From DSSB01 sp046346845 (lineage in GTDB: Bacteria; UBA10199; DSSB01): DNA of 64,000 nucleotides. Both the position numbers and the translations under genes were made by a program. The DNA is taken from positions 248,001 through 312,000 of the forward strand of contig JAXMHH010000003.1 of assembly GCA_046346845.1 (NCBI GenBank), read 5' to 3'. The notes below the pieces were generated by a model. It saw only the letters and a program-made list of their open reading frames with translations. It made no database searches and was not told where the DNA came from. Position 1 is the first letter of the stretch. Each line of letters opens with the position of its first letter. Positions 1-9,012 of this stretch are shown piece by piece.

Positions 1-1467
1 CGCCTCGAAATCCGCGGCCTGCGCCTCCGAGCGCGCGGCCAATCCCCGCAGATATTCCAAATCCACGTTGGATGGAGCTTCACCGCGGGCGACGGACTCG
101 TGGATGCGCCTCAGGTTCGCGAATTCCGGACCAAAGCTCCACGTCATGGCTTCCTGCCACTCGTAACCCCAATCGGCCAGCCGCCTGGCAAAGCCCTCGG
201 GCAATAGGATCCTAGGCTGGGCGGAGCTGTTCTCCCGCCACAGCTGGGAATAAGTCCCCAACAATTCCGGGATGGAGAGGTCGGCGCTGATGCTCTCTGG
301 CGAGGAACCCGACCCCTCGGCCGTGATCGCGCGCACGCCGCTGCGGCCCTCCTCGGGCCAAGAGGGCCGCAGCGGATCTTCCTCGGGACGCAAGATGGGT
401 GAGATAATCGGGAGGACGCCGGGCATAGCCATCGCCAGGCCGGCAGGAAGGGGCCGATGCCGGACCAGCAGGACCTCCGCCTGCCGATCCATGGCCAGCT
501 CCCAGGCCCTAAACTCGGGGCCCGACAAATGATGGAACAATCTCCCGCTGACGTTGAAGTGCAGCAAAGTCGCCAGGCTCTCCGCTAACAAGGAGGAGCC
601 GGATTGGGCGGGCCTCAAGCCGGCCCACTGTTCCAAGCGATGCCCAAGCAGGATGCCCGCCAGCATCCCCGCTTGGGGAAAGAGGAGCTCCGAGATCCGT
701 CCGGAGGCATTCCTGGCCTCCGCAGCGCCCAACCAGCGACGGTGCAGGCGCGCGGTAACTCCCCCCGCCAGCTTCATCGCACCAAGCGTGAGGTAGGACG
801 CGGCGATCTCCCTCCCCAAGGAATCTTGAGGCCCCCTGTGCTCCAGGCCCAAGGCCGCGCGGACTCCTCGGTTGGCGAGGACGAAGGTCGGTGCCTCGGC
901 GGCGAAACCGGCGGCGTTCGCCAAGAGTCGAACCCCTGTGCTCCCCAACAGCGGGGTCCCGGCGAGCCGGCCCAGGGCCAGCGCCCGCGTCAGGCGGAAG
1001 ACGGAGCCCGCGGCCGCCATCCCGAACAACAGGCCGGGATCGCTCGCCTCGCGGGCGAAATGCCGCAAGAAAAACTCGCTCCGCTCACCGAAGGAGCCAC
1101 CGCCGGCGAGGACCCGCAATCGCTCCCGGGAACGAAGGCCGTATTGCCTGCAAGAACTAGCCCCCTCCTCGGAGGCCAGCGGAGCATTGGCAGTGGCGCC
1201 GTCGAGATAGCGATACACCGCGGCGGCGGCGTCGACCCGACCCTCGGACTCAACCCGCCGGGCGAGCGAATACAGGCCCTCCGCTAGGAAGCGAGGATCA
1301 GCCTCGCGCGCGAGATTTTCGAGTTCCCTTCGCCAGGAGGGTTCGAAGGCGATGCCTTCGGAGTGGAGTTCTTGCAGGAGCGCCGGAACGGAAAAACCCG
1401 GATGCACGGGGGCATAGCCCTCCGCGAGGCGCGGGGCGGCCCCCGCGGAGCGAAACAAATAAGTCAT
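1..1467 (-). CDS. Large hypothetical protein, C-terminus beyond window edge
   Basis: An open frame of 489 codons reads leftward from the ATG at 1465-1467 and leaves the window without a stop, so only the N-terminal part is visible. AAGGA lies a few bases before the ATG, which supports this start. There is no signal peptide. From about residue 149 the protein is rich in Ala, Gly and Leu with amphipathic helical character (GMAAAGSVFRLTRALALG), and later holds a His pair (FHHLSG) and several Glu/Arg-rich stretches. I recognise no catalytic motif and assign no function. Codon use matches the neighbours, with strong third-position GC, so I consider the frame real. The overlapping plus-strand frames in this stretch are its shadows. 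Confidence 0.75.
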   Translation of the reverse strand, partial: MTYLFRSAGAAPRLAEGYAPVHPGFSVPALLQELHSEGIAFEPSWRRELENLAREADPRFLAEGLYSLARRVESEGRVDAAAAVYRYLDGATANAPLASEEGASSCRQYGLRSRERLRVLAGGGSFGERSEFFLRHFAREASDPGLLFGMAAAGSVFRLTRALALGRLAGTPLLGSTGVRLLANAAGFAAEAPTFVLANRGVRAALGLEHRGPQDSLGREIAASYLTLGAMKLAGGVTARLHRRWLGAAEARNASGRISELLFPQAGMLAGILLGHRLEQWAGLRPAQSGSSLLAESLATLLHFNVSGRLFHHLSGPEFRAWELAMDRQAEVLLVRHRPLPAGLAMAMPGVLPIISPILRPEEDPLRPSWPEEGRSGVRAITAEGSGSSPESISADLSIPELLGTYSQLWRENSSAQPRILLPEGFARRLADWGYEWQEAMTWSFGPEFANLRRIHESVARGEAPSNVDLEYLRGLAARSEAQAADFEA

Positions 1468-1918
1468 TTTTTCCTTACCCTAAAATCCCCAAAGGCCGGC
1501 CATCCCGGTCTTCCAACCGGATACCCAGCGCTTCGAGGGATAAATATTGACCGAACCCGGCCCCTCCTCGGTACCCGTCCCGGATAGTTGCCGGGCGCCG
1601 GGAGAAAATTTTCCCTAAATCGGAATAAAAAAAAGGAGTTAGACCGTAATGCCGACGAAAATTGGGCCAGGCCGTTACGACAAAAATAAATCCAAGAAAA
1701 GGAAATTATTGAGAAAAATCAATCTTTTTGGATTGTCACGAGTCGCAAGGCCAGGGCTTTAGATTTCCCCTTCGCAAATCCCCTTTGCCTAAAAAATTCC
1801 TGAATTTCTCTAAGCAGGAGAAAACACCTTCGCCCCCAATAGCGGGGCCGATTGGAAATCGGCAAAAAAAAAGGCGGGACCTAAGTCCCGCCTGCTTTGA
1901 ACTCTAAAAAATTGAGAA
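1468..1918. other. AT-rich intergenic region between two leftward genes
   Basis: About 450 bases without a convincing gene. The part from about 1610 to 1800 is much more AT-rich than its surroundings and probably holds the promoter of the gene starting at 1467, although I cannot pick clear -35/-10 boxes. A plus-strand frame at 1649-1762 (ATG, 37 codons, very basic, with AAAAGGAG upstream) could encode a small peptide. I give it low probability because nothing else supports it. The right end holds the terminator of the CoA-ester lyase gene. Confidence 0.5.
1864..1892 (-). terminator. Rho-independent terminator of the CoA-ester lyase gene
   Basis: Read on the minus strand, GGCGGGAC-TTAG-GTCCCGCC forms a perfect 8-bp GC-rich hairpin followed directly by nine T. 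It lies 26 bases after the stop of the leftward gene at 1919-2917, as expected for its intrinsic terminator. Confidence 0.9.
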
Positions 1919-2917
1919 TCAGCCGAAAAAGGCCTTCTCCGCCGCCTCCGGCAGCTTCTGTCCGGAGATGTGGGCGCGCTGCACCAGCTCCCAGAAGTAG
2001 CGGTAGGTGGCGCGGTCGTGGAGCTCGCCCTCGAATTGAATGGGGCCCCAGTTGGCCTCTTGGGCGGCGACGAGAATCTGCGCGCCCTTCTCAACGCCTT
2101 TGTAGTCGGGCAGCATGGCCGCGACGATGGCGTCGATCTGGGTGGGGTAGATCGACCACATGCGCAGGAAGCCGAACTCGTTGCGGGCGCGACTGGCGTC
2201 GGCCTTGGTCTTCTCGGCGTCCTTCAGGTCCAGCGTCACGTTGTGCGCGGGGATGATGCCGTTGGCCAGGGCCGCGGCGCAGACCTGGGCCTTGGCGCGG
2301 AAGATCAGGGCGTGCTCGAACTGCCCCGGCGAGCGCATACAGGCGTCGGGGATGGCCCCATGATGGCCGGAGACGAAGTCCATCAAGCCGAAATCCAGGA
2401 CCTGCATCCAGGGCAGGGCCGCGATCTCGAAGGCGTCTTTCAGGGCGCCGTGGGTCTCGATCAGGACGTGGATCGGAATCTCGCGCTTGATCCCGTTTTT
2501 CTTGGCGACCTCTTGAATGTAGGAAATCATCTCTTTCACCTGCCCCACCGCGGTGGGCTTGGGGATGGTGATGTAAGCCAGCTCGTTGCCCGCGCCGCCG
2601 ACCAGGATATCGACGTCCTGCTTCCAGTGGGTATTGGTATAATCGTGGATCCGGGCCCCGGCCATCTTATGCTTGTTGAGCGCGCCCTTCGCCATCGCCA
2701 CGATCATCTCGGCGTGCTCCTTTTCCTTCCCGGTGGGCGCGCCGTCCTCGCAGTCCATGGTGATGTCAAAGACCCCGCCCTTGGTGTTCTGCAGCTCCAT
2801 CGCCTTGGTGATCAGCTTTTCGGAACCGGCGAAATGCTCGCAGGAAGGGATGATCGGGAAGGGCTTCTCGCCCGCGAAGAGGGCCTCGTTCGGATGCACT
2901 TTGGGACTCATGGACAT
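1919..2917 (-). CDS. HpcH/HpaI aldolase / citrate-lyase-type CoA-ester lyase
   Basis: The 332-residue protein has the TIM-barrel signatures of the CitE/malyl-CoA lyase family: an acidic metal-binding motif near residue 55 (TMDCEDGAPTG), a central Glu strand (IHVLIETHGAL) and a later LDFGLMDFVSGHHG segment. Family members cleave or form C-C bonds in CoA esters such as malyl-, methylmalyl- or citramalyl-CoA with Mg2+; the exact substrate cannot be read here. It lies 26 bases downstream of methylmalonyl-CoA epimerase on the same strand, so a role in short-chain acyl-CoA metabolism is likely. Two ATGs compete: GGAG sits 3 bases before the first (2917) and 9 before the second (2911), so the protein may be two residues shorter. 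An intrinsic terminator follows. Confidence 0.82.
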   Translation of the reverse strand: MSMSPKVHPNEALFAGEKPFPIIPSCEHFAGSEKLITKAMELQNTKGGVFDITMDCEDGAPTGKEKEHAEMIVAMAKGALNKHKMAGARIHDYTNTHWKQDVDILVGGAGNELAYITIPKPTAVGQVKEMISYIQEVAKKNGIKREIPIHVLIETHGALKDAFEIAALPWMQVLDFGLMDFVSGHHGAIPDACMRSPGQFEHALIFRAKAQVCAAALANGIIPAHNVTLDLKDAEKTKADASRARNEFGFLRMWSIYPTQIDAIVAAMLPDYKGVEKGAQILVAAQEANWGPIQFEGELHDRATYRYFWELVQRAHISGQKLPEAAEKAFFG

Positions 2918-2943
2918 TATCTCCTATCGGTATGGATTCAAAT

Positions 2944-3363
2944 TCAGTGGTCCTCGATGGGCTCGGAGAGCTCAAGCAGGACTCCGCCGGTGGACTTGGG
3001 GTGGACGAAGGCGATGCGCTTGCCGTGGGCGCCGATGCGCGGCTTTTCGTCGATCAGCTGCACGCCTTGCTTTTTCAATTCTTCCAGGTGTTTTTCCAAG
3101 CCGCTCACTTGCAGGCAGATGTGGTGAAGGCCGCCGCGGCCCTTTTTTTGCTCGAGGAAATTGGAAATCGGGCTGTCCGGAGAGGTGGGGAACAACAACT
3201 CGAGATTGGTCTCGCCGACGCCGAAGAAGGCGGCCCGCACCTTTTGGTCCTCCACCTCTTCAATGTGCTCGGGCCCCTTGCCCAACAGGTTTCGGTAGAG
3301 GTTGACCGCCTCGTCGAGGTTGGGGACGGCGATCGCGACATGATCGACTTTTTTAAAGGCCAT
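2944..3363 (-). CDS. mce: Methylmalonyl-CoA epimerase
   Basis: The 139-residue protein is a VOC-fold (glyoxalase-like) enzyme of normal epimerase length. The paired beta-alpha-beta modules carry the expected metal ligands: His8 in DHVAIAV, Glu55 in the first module, His80/81 in LHHICLQV and Glu131 in LLELSE. The family interconverts (2S)- and (2R)-methylmalonyl-CoA, the step between propionyl-CoA carboxylase and methylmalonyl-CoA mutase. A good ribosome site (AAGGGAG) precedes the ATG. It is co-directional with the CoA-ester lyase downstream and divergent from an ACT-malic enzyme. The carboxylase genes follow 2 kb to the right, so the pathway assignment is well supported. Confidence 0.92.
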   Translation of the reverse strand: MAFKKVDHVAIAVPNLDEAVNLYRNLLGKGPEHIEEVEDQKVRAAFFGVGETNLELLFPTSPDSPISNFLEQKKGRGGLHHICLQVSGLEKHLEELKKQGVQLIDEKPRIGAHGKRIAFVHPKSTGGVLLELSEPIEDH

Positions 3364-3524
3364 GGAGGCTCCCTTCCGAGTGTCGATTTTCTTGAATCCG
3401 GGCGCTTAACGCACTGCGCGAAAGTGGCGCTACTAAAGTGTCGAGGCCCTTGTCAACTGACGAGTAGCCCCTGAATAACGATAACTTAGGCGCTTTGTCC
3501 CTTCGCTCTCCCGACACTTTCCCC

Positions 3525-3553
3525 TTGACCCCCCGCGTCAGACGCGGGAGATT
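3525..3553 (+). promoter_or_regulatory. Predicted promoter with 17-bp perfect palindrome in the spacer
   Basis: TTGACC (3525-3530) and GAGATT (3548-3553) are spaced by 17 bases just before the malic enzyme ATG at 3566. The spacer consists almost wholly of a perfect palindrome, CCCGCGTC-A-GACGCGGG (3532-3548), which would suit a repressor operator. The -10 is weak. Transcription from here would leave only a few untranslated bases. Confidence 0.45.
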
Positions 3554-3565
3554 GAAAATCCGGCT

Positions 3566-4903
3566 ATGTCGAACCAAAAACTCATCCGCACGCTTCGCTG
3601 CAAAAACCGCAAATTTATCGGAGTCTTATCCAAGCTGATCTCGACCATTTCCCAGATGGGCGGCGACATCGGCAACATCTCGACGGTCAGCTTCGGCGAG
3701 ATGCACAACATCCGGGACATCACCATCATCGTCAACGACGAGGACCACCTGAGCGCCATTGTCAGCGCCGTCCGCAAGATCCCGGAGGTCGAGCTGGAAT
3801 CGGTCATCGACGAAGTCTTGGAGCTCCACCAGGGCGGCAAGCTGCTGATCCGCCCCAAGCATCCGATCCAGTCCATCGAGGACCTGCGCAAGGTCTACAC
3901 GCCCGGCGTCGCCAGCGTCTGCAAGCTCCTCAAGGAGGACCCCAGCCAGATCGAGGTCTACACCACGATCGGGAAGACGGTGGGCCTCTGCACCAACGGC
4001 AGCCGCGTCCTCGGCCTCGGCAACCTCGGCCCTTCCGCCTCCATGCCCGTCATGGAGGGCAAGGCCGCCCTCTTCCAGCAGTTCTCGGGGCTGCACATGA
4101 TCCCGGTCCTGATCAACACCCTCGATGTCGACCGCTTCGTCGACACCGTCGAAACGATCTCCAATACCTTCGCGGCGATCCAGCTGGAGGATATCCGCAC
4201 CCCGGATTGCTTCGAGATCGAAGCCCGCCTGATCGAACGCCTCAAGATCCCCGTCATGCACGACGACCAGCACGGCACCGCGACGGTCGCCTTGGCGGCG
4301 CTGATCAACGCCTGCCGCATGGGCGGCATCGAGCTGAAAAACGCCAAGGTCGGCCAGATCGGGCTCGGCGCCGCGGGCTCGGCGATCGCCAACCTCATCA
4401 TGAGGTACACCGGCAACCCGGTCTACGGCACCGACGTCAACCCGGAGGCAAAAAAGCGTTTCGAGGACTTGGGCGGAATCGTTTCGGAGCTGAAAGACTT
4501 GCTGAAGAAATGCCAGGTCGTGGTCGCCACCACCGGCCTGCCTGGCCTCATCAAGTCCGAGGACGTGCAAAAGGGCCAGGTCATTCTCGCGCTCAGCAAT
4601 CCCTTCCCCGAGATCACCATCGCCGAGGCCTTGGCGGCCGGCGCCGCCTTCGCCAGCGACGGCAGCCGCGTCAACAACCTGCTCGGCTACCCGGGCATCT
4701 TCCGTGGGGCCTTGGATGCCAAGGCGGTTCGCTTCTCGCCCGAGATCTTCATCGCCGCGGCCCTGGCCATCGTCGGCCAGACCCCCGAGCAAGAGCTGAT
4801 TCCCGACCCCCTCGATCCCCTGGTGCACGCCGCGGTCGCCAAGGCGGTCGCGAAGGCCGCGGTGCAGGCAAAGGTGACGCGCGATTTTCTGCACAACGTT
4901 TAG
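3566..4903 (+). CDS. NAD-type malic enzyme with N-terminal ACT domain
   Basis: The 445-residue protein starts with an ACT regulatory domain (about residues 1-80), followed by the malic N domain with catalytic Tyr111 (VYTPGVAS) and Lys166 (MPVMEGKA), the metal-binding HDDQHGTA motif at 232-239, and a Rossmann domain with GLGAAGSA near 267. Malic enzymes decarboxylate malate to pyruvate while reducing NAD(P); the ACT domain suggests control by a small effector, perhaps an amino acid. No strong ribosome site precedes the ATG: GGGAG is 15 bases away. It is transcribed divergently from the epimerase gene. A second malic enzyme without ACT domain lies at 13.5 kb. Confidence 0.9.
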   Translation: MSNQKLIRTLRCKNRKFIGVLSKLISTISQMGGDIGNISTVSFGEMHNIRDITIIVNDEDHLSAIVSAVRKIPEVELESVIDEVLELHQGGKLLIRPKHPIQSIEDLRKVYTPGVASVCKLLKEDPSQIEVYTTIGKTVGLCTNGSRVLGLGNLGPSASMPVMEGKAALFQQFSGLHMIPVLINTLDVDRFVDTVETISNTFAAIQLEDIRTPDCFEIEARLIERLKIPVMHDDQHGTATVALAALINACRMGGIELKNAKVGQIGLGAAGSAIANLIMRYTGNPVYGTDVNPEAKKRFEDLGGIVSELKDLLKKCQVVVATTGLPGLIKSEDVQKGQVILALSNPFPEITIAEALAAGAAFASDGSRVNNLLGYPGIFRGALDAKAVRFSPEIFIAAALAIVGQTPEQELIPDPLDPLVHAAVAKAVAKAAVQAKVTRDFLHNV

Positions 4904-5165
4904 TTCAATCCCGCGATATTTGTTGAAAATTAGCAGGGGCACGCGCGCAAACCGCCAGGTGCCCCATGAGCCAACTCTTTCTTGTCCCTTCCCGACCGCA
5001 CGAAACCCTTTTCCTGACTGGAAACGCCGTCCTCGAAAACACCTCCGAGGAGAATGCCTGCGACATCCCGACTCGGAATCCGAGAATTTTTCTCTGCCGT
5101 CGGAACTCGGCTCCGGAGCTGCGCTGGAATCCGCTGGTCTACCGCGACCCAAGTCAATTCTTGGC

Positions 5166-5205
5166 CGCCCTGCTCGCGGACCTTCCGGTCGGGGGACGCC
5201 GCATT
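5166..5205 (+). repeat. 40-bp exact repeat, intergenic copy
   Basis: These 40 bases are identical and in the same orientation to 34606-34645, inside the EEP-fold gene. Similarity stops abruptly on both sides. The core holds a GGACC-TTCC-GGTC mini-hairpin. In both copies the plus strand can be read as ALLADLPVGGRRI, but this copy lies in a frame that does not look coding. Confidence 0.8.
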
Positions 5206-5293
5206 CCGCATGGGCCTATTGCCTGGGCGGTAGGCGCCCGTTCTCGCCGTTAAATAGCGAAAACCTGCCTTTCGAATCCTCCATGAAATTCCC

Positions 5294-5322
5294 TTGACCC
5301 TCTAGGGCCGAAAATCTATGAG
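5294..5322 (+). promoter_or_regulatory. Predicted promoter of the carboxylase operon
   Basis: TTGACC (5294-5299), a 17-base spacer and TATGAG (5317-5322) form a good sigma-70-like promoter about 60 bases before the ATG of the carboxyltransferase gene. Confidence 0.5.
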
Positions 5323-5383
5323 CCCTAAGCCCCGGAAAGGGCGCTAGATCCCCGTAAATCTTTTGCTTTAATTCAGTGATATT

Positions 5384-6937
<1,554 letters not shown>

Positions 6938-6970
6938 GGAACGGGGCGCCGGCCCCTGCGAGCGTCTTGC

Positions 6971-8488
6971 ATGGTTACGAAGCGTAAAATCAAAAAAATC
7001 CTCATTGCCAACCGCGGCGAGATCGCCGTGCGCGTCATCCGCGCCTGCCGCGACATGGGCATCGCGACGGTGGCGGTGTTCAGCGACCCCGATCGCGCCG
7101 CCCTCCACGTGCGGCGCGCCGACGAGGCCGTTCACCTGGGCCCCGCCTCCCCCAAAGAGAGCTATCTCAACGTCGACAAGCTGCTCGCGGCCGCCAAGGC
7201 CACCGGCGCTGACGCGATCCACCCGGGCTACGGTTTCCTCTCCGAGAACGCCGAATTCGCCCGCGCCGTCACCCAGGCCGGCCTGATCTTCATCGGCCCC
7301 GACCCCGAAGTCATCGTCAAGATGGGCTCGAAGATCGGCGCCCGACAGATCGCCGAGGCGGCGGGCGTGCCGGTCGTCCCCGGCATCAAGCACGCCCTGA
7401 AGAACGCCGACGAGGCCCTTGAGGTCGCCAAGAAGATCGGCTTCCCCGTCCTGCTCAAGGCCGCGGCGGGAGGCGGCGGCAAGGGGATGCGCGCAGTGCG
7501 CGAAGAGAAAGAATTGAAATCCGCCTTCCAGATGGCGCAGAACGAGGCCCTCAACTCCTTCAAGGACGACGCGGTCTACGTCGAGAAGCTGGTCGAAGGC
7601 CCCCACCACATTGAGGTCCAGGTCTTCGGCGACCACCACGGCAACGTGGTCCACCTCTGGGAGCGCGAATGCTCCGTGCAACGCCGCCACCAGAAGGTCA
7701 TCGAGGAGTCCCCCTCCCCCTTCATCACCCCCGAGACCCGCAAGGGCGTCTGCGAGATGGCGGTCAAGCTGGCCAAGGCGGTGGGCTACTACAACGCCGG
7801 CACCATCGAGTGCCTGGTCGACCACAAGCAGAATTACTACTTCCTCGAGATGAACACCCGCCTGCAGGTCGAGCACCCCATCACCGAGATGGTCACGGGC
7901 ATCGACCTGGTGAAGGCGCAGATCTTGGTCGCGCAGGGCGATCCCCTGCCCTTCCAGCAGGAAGACATCCAGCAGCGCGGCCATGCGGTCGAGTGCCGCG
8001 TCTACGCCGAGGACCCCTTCCACAATTTCATGCCCGCGCCCGGGCTGGTCGTCGACATGCAATATCCCTTGGGCCCCGGCATCCGCCTCGACAACGGCAT
8101 CTACCAGGGATTCCAGGTCCCGATGGACTACGACCCCATCCTCGCCAAGCTGGTCGCCTATGGGCGCGACCGCGAGGAGGCCATCCAGCGCATGCAGCGC
8201 GCGCTCAGCGAGTACCGGGTCAGCGGCCCCAAGACCAACCTGTACTTCCACCGCCGCGCCCTGGCGATCGAGGATTTCGTGAGGGGTAAATACGACACCC
8301 ACTTCATCGACAAGCACATGAAGGACATCTTGGCGGTCTCCCACGAGGATACCAAAAAGGCGCTGATGGCCGCGGCCCTCGCCAAACACCTCGAAGAAAA
8401 CAAGACCCGACCGTCCAGCCACGCCGGCGGGGTCTCCGACGCCTCGCCGTGGCGGCTGATGGGGCGAAAGATGGGATTGCGGAATTAA
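6971..8488 (+). CDS. pccA: Biotin carboxylase subunit of acyl-CoA carboxylase
   Basis: The 505-residue protein contains the pre-ATP-grasp domain (ILIANRGEIAVRVIRA), the ATP-grasp glycine loop (GGGGKGMR, about residue 165), the catalytic EMNTRLQVEHPITE segment and the C-terminal biotin carboxylase domain. It carboxylates biotin on the carrier protein using ATP and bicarbonate. It is longer than a stand-alone AccC but lacks the biotinyl domain of a full PccA chain; that part is encoded by the next gene two bases downstream. The C-terminal tail of about 40 residues after HLEENKT is low in recognisable structure. The start follows the carboxyltransferase stop by 33 bases. Confidence 0.93.
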   Translation: MVTKRKIKKILIANRGEIAVRVIRACRDMGIATVAVFSDPDRAALHVRRADEAVHLGPASPKESYLNVDKLLAAAKATGADAIHPGYGFLSENAEFARAVTQAGLIFIGPDPEVIVKMGSKIGARQIAEAAGVPVVPGIKHALKNADEALEVAKKIGFPVLLKAAAGGGGKGMRAVREEKELKSAFQMAQNEALNSFKDDAVYVEKLVEGPHHIEVQVFGDHHGNVVHLWERECSVQRRHQKVIEESPSPFITPETRKGVCEMAVKLAKAVGYYNAGTIECLVDHKQNYYFLEMNTRLQVEHPITEMVTGIDLVKAQILVAQGDPLPFQQEDIQQRGHAVECRVYAEDPFHNFMPAPGLVVDMQYPLGPGIRLDNGIYQGFQVPMDYDPILAKLVAYGRDREEAIQRMQRALSEYRVSGPKTNLYFHRRALAIEDFVRGKYDTHFIDKHMKDILAVSHEDTKKALMAAALAKHLEENKTRPSSHAGGVSDASPWRLMGRKMGLRN

Positions 8489-8490
8489 GT

Positions 8491-9012
8491 ATGTCTAGAG
8501 TCTACACCGTACTATTCGAAGGCCAAGAGCACCAAGTCGAGATCAAGAGCGTCGAGGGCGAATACGAAGTCACGCTCAACGGCGCGACCCACCGTTTCAG
8601 CCCGCTCTTGGCGAAGGGTTCTCTCTACTCCTTCCTCATCGACGGCAAAGAGGTCATGGAAGCCGACGTCACCTTCCGCCAGGACAACTGCGAGCTCAAC
8701 CTGCAAAATATCCCCTACCACCTAGAGGTCTTCGATCCGCGCCGCCGCGTCGTCTCGCAGAGCGATTCCGCCGGGGGCGGCCACGGCCTGATCAGCGCCC
8801 CGATGCCGGGCAAGATCGTCGACGTGAAGGTCGCCGTGGGCGACACGGTCCAGAAGGGGCAGGCCTTGGTGATCATCGAGGCGATGAAGATGCAGAACGA
8901 GCTCGCCGCCGCCATCGACGGCGTCGTCAAGGAAGTCAACGTCAAGCCGGGCGAGGCGGTCGAGTCGGGACAGAAGCTGGTGCTCGTGGCCGCCCCCGAA
9001 ACCAACCCCTAA
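8491..9012 (+). CDS. Biotin carboxyl carrier subunit of acyl-CoA carboxylase
   Basis: From the ATG at 8491, two bases after the biotin carboxylase stop, the protein has 173 residues. Residues 1-85 form a beta-rich segment resembling the linker (BT-like) part of PccA chains. Residues about 95-165 are a biotinyl domain with the EAMKM motif, whose Lys is the attachment site, flanked by SAPMPGKIVDV and GEAVESGQKLV. An in-frame ATG at 8449 would overlap the upstream gene and add a tail with no family support, so I prefer 8491. The BirA-type ligase at 53 kb would biotinylate it. The stop overlaps the stop of the convergent gene by four bases. Confidence 0.92.
   Translation: MSRVYTVLFEGQEHQVEIKSVEGEYEVTLNGATHRFSPLLAKGSLYSFLIDGKEVMEADVTFRQDNCELNLQNIPYHLEVFDPRRRVVSQSDSAGGGHGLISAPMPGKIVDVKVAVGDTVQKGQALVIIEAMKMQNELAAAIDGVVKEVNVKPGEAVESGQKLVLVAAPETNP

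Larger units (their letters stand above)
4904..5383 (+). other. 480-bp region without a recognised gene
   Basis: Short open frames occur on both strands (for example 4966-5253 on plus and 4930-5211 on minus), but none resembles a protein I know and their composition is unlike the neighbouring genes. The region holds a 7-bp stem GGGGCAC/GTGCCCC (about 4936-4965), a small hairpin CTCGG-AAT-CCGAG followed by a T-rich run near 5080-5098 that could be a weak terminator, a 40-bp exact copy of part of the gene at 34.0-35.2 kb, and the promoter of the carboxylase operon at its right end. Confidence 0.5.

Noticed and set aside
604..1287. 227-codon open frame on plus strand
   Set aside because: Lies opposite the 489-codon leftward gene; its product is Arg/Pro/Gly-rich low-complexity sequence typical of antisense frames in GC-rich DNA.
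4966..5253. 95-codon frame as a real gene
   Set aside because: No ribosome site, no family, composition unlike neighbours; the only recognisable part is the 40-bp repeat.
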